Positions 48,565 to 61,934 of a DNA stretch of 64,000 nucleotides are shown here, one piece after another; position 1 is the first letter of the stretch; the number at the start of each line of letters is the position of its first letter. Made by a program: the position numbers and the translations under genes. This stretch comes from Brugia malayi. Taxonomy: Eukaryota; Nematoda; Chromadorea; Rhabditida; Onchocercidae. The notes under the pieces are model-generated. The model ran no database searches. It was not told the origin of the DNA and saw nothing but the letters and a program-made list of their open reading frames with translations. The DNA lies in NCBI RefSeq assembly GCF_000002995.4, contig NW_025062476.1, forward strand, positions 6,871,001 through 6,935,000. The letters are read 5' to 3'.

Positions 48565-50073
48565 TAACGAAGAAGTCCGGGACTTCAATTACCTACAAAT
48601 GTCTCTTGCCAAGCCATAACAGCCAGCATATGACGATTGAGTATGATGGATGATGAGAGACCAAAGAAGCAAGATAAGTAAGAATATTGCATTGTTGTAA
48701 CATCCAGACATACAAAGAGGTGAGAAAAGGGGCGGTTTCCGTATTGTCATGAACGGTTTGGTGACACCTTTTGGTAGTGGATCTCAACTGAACAGCAGTC
48801 CGGAATTGTATGCAGAGGGCTGCTGTTGCACTCATTGTAGATTGGACAGGTTGTCATGGATTTACATTTCCGCTTCTTTCAAAATTTCTTACGATATGTT
48901 CTGAGTGTCTTTATCTAATAAATCCTTTGGTGTTTTCACCTTTTATGTTCTAGGATTTTTCATGGCTTTCATTTTGTTGGTTACAATTATTTAGTTTTTC
49001 CTAAATTTCTATCGATGTAGATATTTCTGAGTTTTCATTGTGTAATGTATACTTCTGTAACTCTGATATGCTCAAAATGTTCATATTTGGAATACGCAAT
49101 CATTATCAGGATGATAATATCCATGCCTATACTTCATCATTTCATGTTTTACTGAAGACCATTGGTAGTGGATTTTTTTTTATAACAAATTATTGCTAAG
49201 AGTTTGGGATTTCGAAATGTATTATATATTTTCGAAGGAAGTTAATGAATTCCCTGAACTTGTATTCTCTGTCATTTCTTGCAGTGTTCGGACGATCTTT
49301 TTTGCTTTTTTTTTGGAGTCGAAATATTATTATTACTGTTTATGATTTCCATTTCGACTAACTTGAAATTCTTCAAATCTAATATATTTCTATATATCTA
49401 TGTGTCTTTAGAAAGAAAAGACTATATTTACTCTGGCCAAACTCAAAGGCAACACGTAATATTTCCAGCGAAATATGGCTGTTCGGTCTGGTTGGCCAGT
49501 GTTTCATTAATTCATTTTTCTTTTCTTTAGTTTGCACTTTGTTATGCCTAAATTTTTTACTTCCATTGTTCATCGTTATTTACACTTCCGGCTCAGAGTA
49601 TATTATGGCAGTGAAGATAATTGCTTCGACTAAAACATCTTTGTGACCAACTGACTACTAATTCATGTTTTCCAATGATTTTTTGAAATTAGGAGAATCT
49701 TTTATATTTTCGCTTTATGATTTAGGTTAAACCATTAATTGTACGAATTGTTTGCTGACTCTTCATTACGATCCTTTCATTTTCCAAGAGATATGTAATA
49801 AAGTTGCGTTTCAAATTAACGAAGACAATTTCAAGTGCGCGCCTACAGTAAATTGATTGAACAATACATTACATTAATATGTGTATTTAGTTCAGGTCTG
49901 AATGACAGATTTATTACACCGTATCATCGGCGCTTCTATTTGCATGTACTATTAAAAAGAAGAAAATTGACAGCACTGTTCATTAGACAACTTTCACTGC
50001 ATTCATCTACAGTGATATGCACATTAAGGAGTGGTGAATAATTGAATTGAGATTAAAATTGGAATAAAGCTAT
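48565..50073. other. Intergenic, no gene seen
   Basis: Spacer between the chp-1 promoter side and the 3' end of the homeobox gene. ORFs at 48593-48835, 49279-49573 and 49835-50041 lack motifs and splice context. Confidence 0.5.
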
Positions 50074-52924
50074 CTATGGTCGTGTTAATGTTCTGATGGA
50101 GCAAAACTGGCTTAAAGCTGTTGATAGTGAAGAGGGAGGTGATACTAGTGCTGGGGTCAGGTATGATTCACTAAGTTGCACATTAGATACAACAGTTTCA
50201 TGTTGACCATCGCAGTGATTCAATTTCTGATCATCACGCTCAGTTTTTCGCCATTTTGCTCGGCGGTTTTGGAACCACACCTGAAAGATTTTCTTCTTTA
50301 CATGTTTAGCAAGGATTAATTGGATTGTAACTGAACATCCTCGGATTTTCAGTTCGATAAAATCAATAGTACATGGTGACATTGACTTCTACGTACCTGT
50401 ACTCTAGCTTCTGGTAAATTTATCTTCACAGCAAGTTCTTCGCGTGCAAACACATCAGGATAGTGCGATTTGCGAAAAGCTGCTTCCAGTTCATTTAACT
50501 AAAAGAAAATATTTCATGAAAAGTGGGAACAGCATGGAAAAAAAGTCAAACACGGGACGAATATTTTGGAAAGATGTCGTATAATTACCGAATTTTTTAA
50601 TAGGTAAAGTAGCTTTATGGAAAGAGGTTTCACTGGGATTGGATACTGAAGTGATTTGGATGGATTCCATACTTCTTTTGCTTCAACTACATTTATTATC
50701 TTATATTTTCCAAAATGAATATTTTTTTAACATGATTAGTTACAGTAGTGCCTATTACTATCCGTAACTTCCAGTACTATTAATTACATATTTTCAAGAT
50801 TATGCTTTTAAATCTTAAAGAAAAATTTCTACTTCTTTCTTCTTAGTGTTTAAACTTGTTGAATATATGGGACTCATAATGCATAAAACATAATGTTCAT
50901 ACAAAGATTACATAACATGTTATGTAATCACGTACTTTTTTTTTTGTAATACTGCTACACTGTTAATTTTTCTTTTCAAAATTATGCCTTTAAATATTAA
51001 TGCTTAAAATAATTCACTATGATCAGCTATACATATGTGTTTACTTTGGTGCTATCATTTGATAACTTATAGAGACTTGCACTTTAATTCAACTATTCTT
51101 CCTAAAGACCGTAGTACTGTTTTACACATTTTCATTTCCTCACTTTCAATTTTTGGTATATCATAGTAAACTGTAAATCAAAAAAAAAAAAAAAAAGAAA
51201 AACGATTCATTTTAGATACCGTAGAATTTATGTTTATTGATTCATTTCAGTATCACATAGGATTTTTGAAGGCCTTCACATGTAAGTGGTGGAAGAGCTA
51301 AGGAAAGTTCTTTCAATGAAGGATCGCAAATTTGTTTAAAGGATTTTCGAAATAATTAAATTTTTTTCAGGATGAGCCAAATTAAATTGCTAGATCCGGT
51401 CATGAGAAAATTAGTTTATTTGTCGCATTTCGTTCGCCTCCATGAAGACAAAATTGCATCAACTTAATATAATTCCTTCTTTCTCGACTTTTCTGTCATC
51501 TTGTCGTTATCGGCCGAAACAAAATCTTGAATAAAGATCTCAGTGTTCTTGCCCATATCATTTAATACGATGAAGGGATCAAAACTAGAAGAGTGTTCTT
51601 CCATTATTAGGCTGAAGCTTTCGATTTGTTCTTTCAGTTAATTGAACATGAAATCAGTGATCTCCAGCAAATCCAAAGTTCAATATATATGTTTAAGATT
51701 TCTAAGAAGAAAATATCAATAAATTTGTTCTTTGTTTCTCAACTTCTTAAGAGCAGTCTTTTCTTACTGTTTTGAGTTTGTAAGCTATTAATAATGGTCT
51801 AATAGTGGTCATTGATACTATAATTGAGTCTAATTTAAACTTCTGTAAAATAAAGAGAAAGACAACTTGTTTAAAATTAAAATGACATTTCTACTGAAAT
51901 GTACGATCTGTTTTTGAACTGTTTGTGAAGGGTTATTGGCCTGTTAACTTTCAACGAATTCATTTTTTTATAATCAATAAAACCTATAACCTTGAATACT
52001 TGCTTCAGGGATTATTTCAAGCGAAACAAACTGCCACCAATACTTTTTTTTGCAATCCTTGGAAGTTAATTATTTCATAATTTTGCATAAAACTAAAGTT
52101 AAAAGGGAACATTGGTATTATTCAATTTAATCGCCAAACATTTCAAAATTGATTTAAGTCTAACTTGTTGTTGATTGAATGTTGTTCGATTACGACGCTG
52201 TTTTCGTTTACTTCTATCATCAGCAGCACCACCAGAATGTGGTGTTAAATATGTGCAACAATGCTGTTCGTAAACTTTTCGAGCATTTATACAATCAAAA
52301 CCTAAATAGTTTTAAATAGAAGATAGCTTCGAAAGGAGCAACTCATAGAACATAAAACTTTGAACATCAATAAGAAACAATTTTAAAAAGAAATTTCAAT
52401 AAATTCGTCGCAAATCTCTAAAGATTTTGGGCTGAAAAAAATGCGAGGAATTTCAAGTAGCACTCCTAAAAAAATCACAAATAACTTATTCAATGCCAGC
52501 CTAATTTTTCTTATTATGGCGTTTATCTAAAATATGCTTCATCCGCTATTAGGATGTTCTTCCAGCATCTAGGATGACAGTATGTGTGTAGTAAATTAGA
52601 TTAATTCTCATTAAACATACAATTAATGCAGTTCTAACTCTCATCTTTAATACCTTCTAATTAATTTGTGTACATTTGCCATTGGAATTAAAAATTATTT
52701 GAATTATTATTTAGTCAAATATCATCTATAATCAGTTAAATTAAAAAGACTGTATAACATTTCGATTCCTGATTTGTTTATTCAAAATCTAAAATTAAAT
52801 TAGTTCCCTCACCCGTATCATTTCGAGTAAAGCCGTATGACGGTATAGGCTGAAGCGGTGGCAGTAATGTTGGCCAAGCTGTGGATGGTGCTGCACCACT
52901 AAATGCGTAAGCGGGAAACATCAT
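50074..52924 (-). CDS. Paired-class homeobox gene, DRGX/aristaless-like, four exons
   Basis: A homeodomain transcription factor, probably neuronal by family. Exons: 52924-52813, 52301-52165, 50498-50397 and 50280-50074, all GT-AG and in phase, giving 185 residues. The homeodomain is residues 72-131: [40 protein letters not shown] and [20 protein letters not shown]. Gln121 is homeodomain position 50 (Q50 class, no paired box). The block KQRRNRTTF...KWRKTER is closest, from memory, to vertebrate DRGX (PRRXL1) and then to aristaless-type factors. The N-terminus ([18 protein letters not shown]) and the Ser-rich tail ([19 protein letters not shown]) are short. No OAR motif is visible at the C-terminus, unlike vertebrate DRGX. 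Orthology is not settled without a tree. The 5' end could include an extra upstream exon. Confidence 0.9.
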
Positions 52925-54603
52925 GTTTAGTATCTAAAACTATATGATGTATCACTGAATGTAAAGGAATGCAAGAATTCGGAACATATTGCCAGTGAAC
53001 TAATCTATCCCTTTAGAATTGGCCTAGTAATATTTTCGGCTATCTATCTTGCTGTATTGTATCGGTAGGATAGGAAGATTTATCAGATTTCAAAATTGCT
53101 ACTTCTATGCAACCTTGTAGAAGATGACCAGTGTTTCTCATTCTCACTAATCAGAAGGCTGTAAACAACATTAGGAAACTTGCCAAATGACGATCTCTAA
53201 TCGTTGTCACAGATCTTGGTAGTCGGATATAGTCTTCTCACTTGTGCAATCTCAGAATACATTCCAAAAATGTCCCAGGTTAAATTTGCAAAAGGTTAGT
53301 GTCAATAGCTACAAGTTTAACTCCTCCTTTCCTTTTTTTATTGTCGTCCTCTATGGTTCATCACTTCATTCTTGCCTCAGTTGATTCAGTTATCTGTATG
53401 GCTGTCATTGGCATGTATACACGCACATACTTCAAATAAAATTTACTTCGAGATTCACTTTCCAATTGAGTTAGACGCGCTTCGTTACTTCGTTAATTTA
53501 ATTGCTCGTCTCTTCAACTGTCTCCAATTTACGATGGGTATCGATGGCATCTCTGAAAAGAATAGCTCTATGAGTCACTAGGCTAGATATATAGAAAACA
53601 TTCGGCATAATTGCGAAAATCGACAAGGAAAATTGTTTTAGAAAGTAGATAGTAACTCATATCTGAAAATTTCATTCGAAACCGAGACCGACGTATAGCA
53701 TTTTTTGGATAGTAATGACAGATAAAAAGATATTTGAAGAGATTTTCACTAGTACAGGTGCAGAAATGAGGTTGCATCAATTAGCTTAATTGATTTTAGC
53801 CTCAACACATCTTTGTCATGAATACTTAAGTGTTCGTAATCTATTCATTTCAGTCATTAATGTTATCAAGCCAGTTTGCTAGCTCAGTCCACGCCCTTAA
53901 ATACTTATAGTCAATCGTACGTACCATCACTTATGCTGATTAAAGTTATTCCCTCCTCAAAGCCGCTAGTACCTGACATTTACCGAGTGTTCTGGAATCA
54001 CATTTATCAAATCTGAACGTTAAGAAAAAAATGCATTCCATGTAGTTCGGACATACATGACTCACCTCTTGGAGCTTTATGAACTCTTTCTCGACTTCCA
54101 GATTTTAATATAGTTTAAAATAATAATAACTTCCATATTTAACATTTTTTTAACGAGATGAAATTAAGATCCTTGATGTGGCAAAACCCTTTGCGTTTAA
54201 CATGGCATTGATAAACTGTGAAAACTGCAGAACACATCAGGAAATCTTTGAGGGAAACTTAATTTTTTTATCTATACTATAAGAACCCTACATTCCACAT
54301 TTCCATGAAAAAAAAAAAAAAAAAAAAAAAAAAAACGTTCAGCTCATTATTTATTTAGCATCTCTATTAAATACATAGCTTAGAATATAAACAACGGCAC
54401 AAATGTCAAACAAAAAGAATGTTTTTGAGACAAAATGAAGAGCACGAACACGGGTCAAAATTCATAAACAATGATTTTCCTAAAATGAATAGCAAAAGGC
54501 ACAACTAAGGCATAAAGGTACACACATTTAGTGGGAAAAATTCAACTCTAAACAGCACTCGAAAGATTAAAATGGCTTGTGATTTTCGATAGCAACAGTA
54601 ACT
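52925..54603. other. Intergenic, homeobox promoter side and tbc-2 3' side
   Basis: Holds the presumed promoter of the homeobox gene (minus strand). A 28-base A run lies at 54308-54335 on the plus strand. No supported coding sequence; ORFs at 53372-53581 and 53583-53780 look like chance. Confidence 0.45.
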
Positions 54604-57600
54604 TCAACAGTGCCTGTTGGAACTGGTCTATTCAGAAAAATAATGAGAAATCATTTGAAGAATTTGAAAAATTTCGTATGTAATAGGTAAACATAATCTA
54701 CAAATCACCAAACGTTTGGAGATGAAATAATGTAAAAATAAGTGCCGAAAATGGACCACGAATAAAATGATATGTAAGTGTAGTCCACAATCATTGATGG
54801 GAAACACGAGAACACAATATTTATAGAGAAAACTTATCACAGCTTAAAAACTAAAAAAAGTTTCGAAACAAATATACAAAAATAACGCAAAGTAAGAACT
54901 ACACATAGAACATATTGACTGCAAAAATGACTGTTAATCATTGCACGACAAAGAAGTTTCCACATTACCTTTTCATATATCACCAGTTGCACCATTTACT
55001 GCGTCGCCTGAAATTCTTTCACTACTCGATACCTACCATTCCAAATTTATCCAATACCTTATGAATATCATGAAGTATAGCCTTGTGAACAATGGCACAG
55101 ATTTGAGCTTCAACAGTAAATTTCGTTTCAGATTTTAATAAACTATATCTCATGTTTCGAAGCAAAAAAAAATTTTTTTCTTAATCTGCTTGTTTCTAAA
55201 AATATCAAAGTTTCAAAAAAACATTGACTTACTGTTAACTGGCTAAGATAAAATTGCCTTTTCATTTCTATACCTTTTTGTGGAAAAGGATTTAAATCGT
55301 TAAAAGCAATCTAAAATCAAAAAAATTACATCACGTGATGTTGTGTAATATCTTACTCCGCTTCCTATAATAAATTTATGCCAGCAGGAACAAGATGGAC
55401 TATTTGATTCTTATATATATATGTTTAAAACAAAAAGATTCATTAGACTGATTTTCAACCTGCTCTCTTCCTCTCGAAAAAAAAAAAATATAATGAGATC
55501 AATACTATAAATTCAGTTCCCAATGGAGCCATCAATTTTCTATTTGGATGGTCCAGTGTACACGGATATAATAAGAAAACTTCCAACCTGCGCTAATGTC
55601 TTGAAGTTGGGAACATGCTGAGCTACTCTACTTAATGAAGCATGCACAGCTCCAACGGATTTACATTCCAACACTGAAGTTTCAGCAAGTTTCAACACTC
55701 CAAGAGCAAATCGAAAAAGAACCTGTAGAAATTTAAGCAGATGTTTAAATAAAAGCTTTGTATTTGCTTCACAAGTGATCCAAGAAAAAGCATCGGAAAG
55801 GATAACCTATTATCAAAATCTTAGTATATGGATAAAAATTGTAGATTTCCCAACTTGCTAAACATTTTGAAAAACACATATAAAAGACTCAAATATTTCT
55901 CTAGGATGAGAATGTATAAAGTTACCTTATTCCCTTCATAGAGGAAAACGTCGAACAAATTCAAATAAATAGTATGCGGGAAGACGTCAACAAAACATGT
56001 AAGAAACCAACTCAGAGTAAAAGCTGAGAGGTCCACCTCAAATTTGCGCAAATGAGATGATAATTTTGGAAGTTTTTCAGTAACTAGATCACGTAAGACC
56101 TAAAAATTCAACGTTAGACATGAAATACAACCCACATATTTGTATCAATGACCTCACCTATAAATTACTTAATTATCATAAATATAACTGTAAAAAGAGC
56201 ATAGCAGCTGAAGTGCTTACAATCACACTACTCCCTAATTCAAAGACTCTTCATCCTTCAATAATAAGTACTTGCTTAGTAAGCACAAACTTGCTTAAAT
56301 TTTTAGCCCTATCAAAAATGGAAATTTTTTAAAATATATGTCAAACAGTATCTTTTGATCAGCAACAGCACAATGTAAAGTAGAAGTATAATATGCAGAG
56401 GGCTGGAGATGCTCAACGCAAGCTACCAAAAACCAAAAAGCATCCGATTCTTCAAGAAATAATAAAGCAATAGCAACCAGACGATTTAGTCCCTGAAATT
56501 TGAAATAGTGATAATTCAAAACTATCCATTCAAATTCATACATTCACAATTACACATAGTAAGCAAAAATAAAAGAAGAGTTAAGCTACGAAATGTTTTC
56601 ACAACTTTCCTCGATAAAACTTTCGAAATTTCAACTGTAGAAAAAACTCCATGATCTTTTCTAAATATTTGTGATACAATATTATTTGGGATAAAAACAA
56701 AAGTTATAAGTGCATGGATAAGCTGAGATCAGAAAAAATGGAATGAAGATGAATACTAAAAGCGCGATAATAGAACTAAAGTAACCTGGCAGTACCCAAC
56801 AGACTTATTATGAAAACGATATGCACAAAGTACGCGACGCAAAACAACAATTTTTTCTGATGTTGGCTCATCGAAAAATCTGTTTGTGGGTAAAGTTCGA
56901 GCCAAATCCAAATCTATCTACAATGGCAATTTAATATCGTAGCAGAAAAAATTTTTTATTGTAGTAGAAAAATTTTTAGTAAAGCTAGATTTATAAAATG
57001 CAAACCTGCTTCAAAGCACTATCATTTTCAAGAGTATTTATGGTAGCAGCATTCACCTTTCGAAGAAGTGTTTCATAATAGCCGTTGCCGAGATCGGCTT
57101 TTTCATCACTCACTACGTAATTAACAAGACTGTAAAGAGGTTCGTTAAAAAGGAACAGCATTAAATACACAACATTTGATAAAATCTGCAGAAAAAAAAA
57201 TGGAAGGCTACGAAAATGGAAATCCTTGGGTGAATGAATTAAAAACAAAGTTATGGTTTGTAACACGAAATCACAGTAAAATAGAAACCTAAGGAGAGGA
57301 GACAAATACAATTAATGCAACGTGATCTTTACAAAGTTCAATTGAATAATTACCTTTCTCTCTTGTTATGAAAAAATTATAGCTGGTTAAAATCAGCAGC
57401 CTTACGTATATATTGAAAACCTTGACCCTGCAGAAATTATTAACAAAAACTGCGAAAATAAAAGGCAACCTTTTCCAAACTCTCGGTCGATATGTTTTTG
57501 GTATACCGGTTCTCACCAAATTCTTTAGTTCGATTGTGGGTTTCAGAGGACGTACTGCAGAATTCACCAGAAAACTATCCCATTTTTGTAGCCAATCTAT

Positions 57601-60600
57601 GTACTGTGGATTCTGCTCCTGAACATATCCGAAAACAATAATGATAGTAGATTTTAATAAATGAGTCTGTTCAGAAAAGTTTGAACTATAAGACATCCAA
57701 ATGTATAGTAATATTTCGAAAAGAATTTACATAACGTACCATTTCCTGTTGAACAATGATCTCGTCACTTATACTTTTTAATTCAGCAGCAACTTCAAAC
57801 ATGTCAGTAGGTTGTAACTGATGGCGCTTTCTATCGTCATTCAGATAAAATCCGAGAGAATCAGTAAGTCTCGCTGCAAATATTTATTTGATAAGCTATA
57901 AGCTTCATTAAAATTCATTTACTAAATGAAAATCTTTAAAAATAAAAAGAAAAAATACATTTCTGATTCTAAGTTCTAGACAGAAAATTTTGGAATGCAA
58001 CACAGTTCATAGATATCTTTTCCATAGTGTCCTATAAAATAGATGAATCTTCATTCTTACTTTCTATTTTGTCGTTGTTTAACATTCTTTTGTTTGTAGT
58101 CCAGTTTGTTTCATCAATCAGAGCCTCAATTACTCCTGGTTGCAAAACTGAAAATTTCCTTTAAGACTAAGTTTCATTGAGTCAAACAGTGTTAAGTCAA
58201 ACAATGCTTAATTTTAGAATTTGATATAAAAATATTGCATTCTAGGATATGAAAAGTCTTTTACAGCAGTCACTGCTCAGGATAATCAGCAAAGGGGTTT
58301 TCAAAAAAGAAGAAACGAACGAAGTCTGAACACTACTTGAAAAACGATTTAAGAATTCATAAAAAGATAAATAAGCCATCGATAAAATCAAGAAATATAA
58401 ATTATCAAACCTCTACTGTCAGTTTTCGATGCTCTAAAATGATTTAGCACCATGATGTACCGACTTTTAAGTTGATAATAGCAAGCTTCAATGTCAAAGT
58501 TTTGCCGAGTAATTCGTCGCTCCCTATCTTCCAAATTGTGTACAATTTTTTGAAGCTCTAAAAAAAAAAAAAAAAAAAAAAAAATTTCCAAAAAGCGAAG
58601 GAATTACTTCAGAAAAAGTCGTACCGAGAACTTCCTGATTCAAAAACATGTTCTGATTTCGATATCCCATAACAAGATCACGCATTTCCGTCACATCATT
58701 AACAGCTGCCTCGTCAAATACACGTTGCGCATTTTCATCAAATGAGTTACTACCAAAATCGACTAATATTCCTTCAGGCACTTCAACTAAACAATTATTT
58801 AATGGTCTTAGATGGCCCAGATTTAAACATCATTCATATTCGATAAAGTGAATGCATGAGTAAACACAACGTCCAGTAAACAAAGCAATATGAAGGGCAA
58901 TCTCAAAAAATAATCAATCCTTATTTTGTTTAATCAAAGCTAACGTAAAAGTTAGCCATGTTTCGAATTTTTAAACACACAATTTTAAACAACTTTGCAT
59001 GATATTAGAAGCATCATGTGTTATTTCATAAATATTATAACTATAAAAAAAGCATAACAGCAGAACATCACGCATTTTCTTCATAAGGTACGTAACGATT
59101 CATTTGTTCAAAAAAATAAAGGAAAAATTTTTAGAAAAAAAAATGTACCATCATCAAGCAACATATTTGAGCGACCCAAAACATCATTTCCTTCCTGCTC
59201 ACTATAAATTTTCATTATAAGCTCTTCTTTTGAACGCACCGATTCACGAAACGCACTAATTTCAGTAGTTAATTCTTCAATTTTTTGTTCAAACTGTCTG
59301 CAAATAGGAAATATAACACATTAACATGTCGTATATTACTGAAATGTATTATAAACGAAAATAATACAGTTTACTTATTTTGCTCCTTTAAAATCCGAAT
59401 TTCACGACTGTAAGATGCTGCATTAAGCTGCAACGCTGTAAGTTCACTTTCTTTCTCCAGAATCATACTAATTCTTTCCTGAGGGTTTTTCTGTTCTTCC
59501 ATCCGTTTTCTGAAATGACTCTTCCTGCACTAAATAAATAAAGGTATAAAACAAATATTTTGACGGCAAAGAAAGATAAAGACATAGCAGCAAACACATA
59601 CAGTAATTCTATTTGACGATTTGACTTGACCAAACTCTGCCGTAGAATTGTAACCAAATCTTGATTAGCTCCTACTTCGTCCGTAAGCTCATAACAACGA
59701 TCTTTAAGTTCACTCACAATACCAAGTAACTGCAATGCGCAATAAATATTTTTCTATTTTTTTTCTGTTTATTCTAGAAAATCTGCTGTAATCTGTTATT
59801 TTTTGTTTATTTAAGAAAATCTTTTTTTTTTCGTTATGGTTTAGTGATGTTCAACATGTTATTGCTGCATCAAAAAAAAGAAAAAAAGAAAAAAAAAAAA
59901 GAAAACCCTGTGCTTTTAGTGTAAACTGAAGCTAAATAATATATGAAATCACATTTCTTAAATAAACTTACAATTTTGCAGTGCTCACAAGGCGGTCGTA
60001 GTGATGTAGAAAGCCTAAAAAAAAAACACATTAAATACGTATATTATCAAATACATTGAAAATATACTAGCAAACGTTCCATCCTATTCATTTTGAATTT
60101 GTAGTTTCAAGCTTACCTTCCTTTCTAAAAAGAAATACCAAACTTTGAGAGTAACAATGTATGTGTTAAACTTAATTCTTAGCTAAATAAAACAAATGCC
60201 TTGTTTACTTGCTCAACAGCAGTTAAATTCAAAATATTATTACTGTTCACTGTTGCAGAAGTAGAAATCAGTTCCAAATATTTTTGATATATGTACAGAC
60301 ATAAAAAACATCAATTTAAGAATGATAATGTACTAACCGCAGCGAAGCTTTTGCTTTGCCTATCACCTTTTTCGCTGGTTGTTCAAGTATTTTCGCTTTT
60401 GCTTGAGTTCCTTCTGCTATTTTTTCAATTAATTCCTCTGCGCTTCTCAAGACGTCTGTATTGGGAGGGATTGAAATTGGCATCTCTAAACTTTTTGCAT
60501 TCAGTTCTCCATCGGAATTAAGATAAAATGTAGATTGGGTCTGAAATTTCACAAATATTTTTTAAAATTACCGACATATAATCCCAATTTCAAACAAATG

Positions 60601-61934
60601 TACCTTTATGAGTTTTGTCAGAACTTTTGAAAATGCAAATCATTAAAAGTAGTATCCTTGTGATCACAGCGAAACTGTTGTGAAAAGATTAAGTTCACTC
60701 ACAGCATCATTAATTTCATCTTCAAGTGATTTTTCATCTGGAGGTCCTTCTATTACTACCATATCCTCACCCTGTTCTAAATTTTTAATTTCAGTATTCG
60801 AAGAACTCTTCATACAGTGATCATTTCCAGAAAGTGAGTGAGACGAGAGAGACACGATCTCCTAAAAATATTTGGTATCACTGCTTAATATTCGTTATGT
60901 TTTGACCCGAAATAATAAGGAAACATGAAAAAACTATGCCAGTGGAGAATGATTTAAAATTAAGAAACAAAGAACACAAGTGGTAAGAAAGTCTCACAAT
61001 TTTCAATATGTCGTCAATATTTTCTTTCTCATAATGTTGGCGACGATTGCTCTGAAGCTGCTGTAACCACTGAACACGTGACTTATTGTCCGCTGCTTCG
61101 AGAAGATGTATCTCATTATTCACACTAAATAACGAATTAATTCAGCAATTGGAAATGTTGCCTAGAAGCGAGATATGAATCGTTTTGCTCAGCAAAAATT
61201 GAATGCTTTAATAACCTAGACTTGGACTTTAATTGATCGTTCATCCAATAGCTGCAATCAGCAAATGTACTTCAGAATTCAGTATATTTCAATTATTAGA
61301 GAAAAACCATGTGCAAATGAGGAGAGAAAAAACAAAACAAACTGTATTTCAAATCGGCCAGTTTCACGAGGATCAAAAGTAAAAGCAGCTCCGGACAGTG
61401 GCACTCGTCCTGTACAACTAATATCGCCCTTATTTTTGTACCAGTACAAATAGGGTGAATCATCTGATAACACAAACCAGTAACGACGTTTACATGGACC
61501 ACCAATTGTGCGCTGTTCGATCTGTAATTCACTCCCTCACTCGAACATCTATTTATCCGTTTTATTCATATATGTATTACAGTAGTTTACTTTCTTTCTC
61601 ACAAAAGTTTTGCAACTTTGACAAGACCGAAAATTAATGAATGAAATGTCAAGTTCCCTTTATATGCACCTACGGAATTTGGTTACATTGATACCAGCAC
61701 GATTTCCAACTGATCTCTTGTAACTGGAAGTATTTTGAAAAAGAATGACTCTTATACTAAAACACTGATAGAACTGTATAGAAGATGGAAATGAACTTGG
61801 GTTTTCCAGGAACAATCTTCATAATTACTTCTCTCAGTAAAAAATAAAACAAAATGTGGCACCCTGTTGATATAACCGGATAAGCGTTTCGGTGTACGGT
61901 TTATAGCTTGTCGACCGCCATCTACCGGCATCAT
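54604..61934 (-). CDS. tbc-2: TBC-2 (TBC1D2/Armus-type Rab GAP): PH + coiled coil + TBC, about 21 exons
   Basis: GTPase-activating protein for endosomal Rab5/Rab7-type GTPases. Exons: 61934-61863, 61521-61343, 61124-60998, 60861-60703, 60540-60338, 60014-59972, 59729-59602, 59524-59375, 59297-59149, 58786-58625, 58557-58411, 58147-58061, 57873-57740, 57618-57470, 57129-57006, 56917-56786, 56492-56352, 56099-55926, 55722-55588 and 55310-55233. These total 891 codons, about the length of C. elegans TBC-2. The PH domain is about residues 17-110 (KRLSGYINR, KRRYWFVLSDDSPYLYWYKN, RVQWLQQLQSNRR), with a coiled coil at about 250-500. The TBC domain is about 620-835, with the arginine finger IDLDLART (Arg678) and glutamine finger VGYCQ (Gln715), then FTLSWFLTCFVDVFP and IAFNDLNPF. 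Intron 17 needs an AT donor at 56351. The last exon is uncertain: a short 54627-54604 exon (TSSNRHC, stop) fits phase but is weak. Confidence 0.92.

Noticed and set aside
48163..48588. 141-residue minus ORF extending chp-1 upstream
   Set aside because: The extension runs through the 34-bp minisatellite and the SL-like acceptor; the conserved protein starts at the ATG at 48426.
54308..54335. Run of 28 A as a retroposed mRNA tail
   Set aside because: No recognisable cDNA-like sequence or target-site duplication precedes it; similar A/T runs occur at 51180, 58561 and 47490. It is treated as a homopolymer.
61675..61730. Extra exon-like piece (SVGNRAGINVTKFR) in tbc-2 intron 1
   Set aside because: It does not fit the phase of its neighbours, and joining exon 1 directly to 61521-61343 gives a PH-domain loop of normal length.
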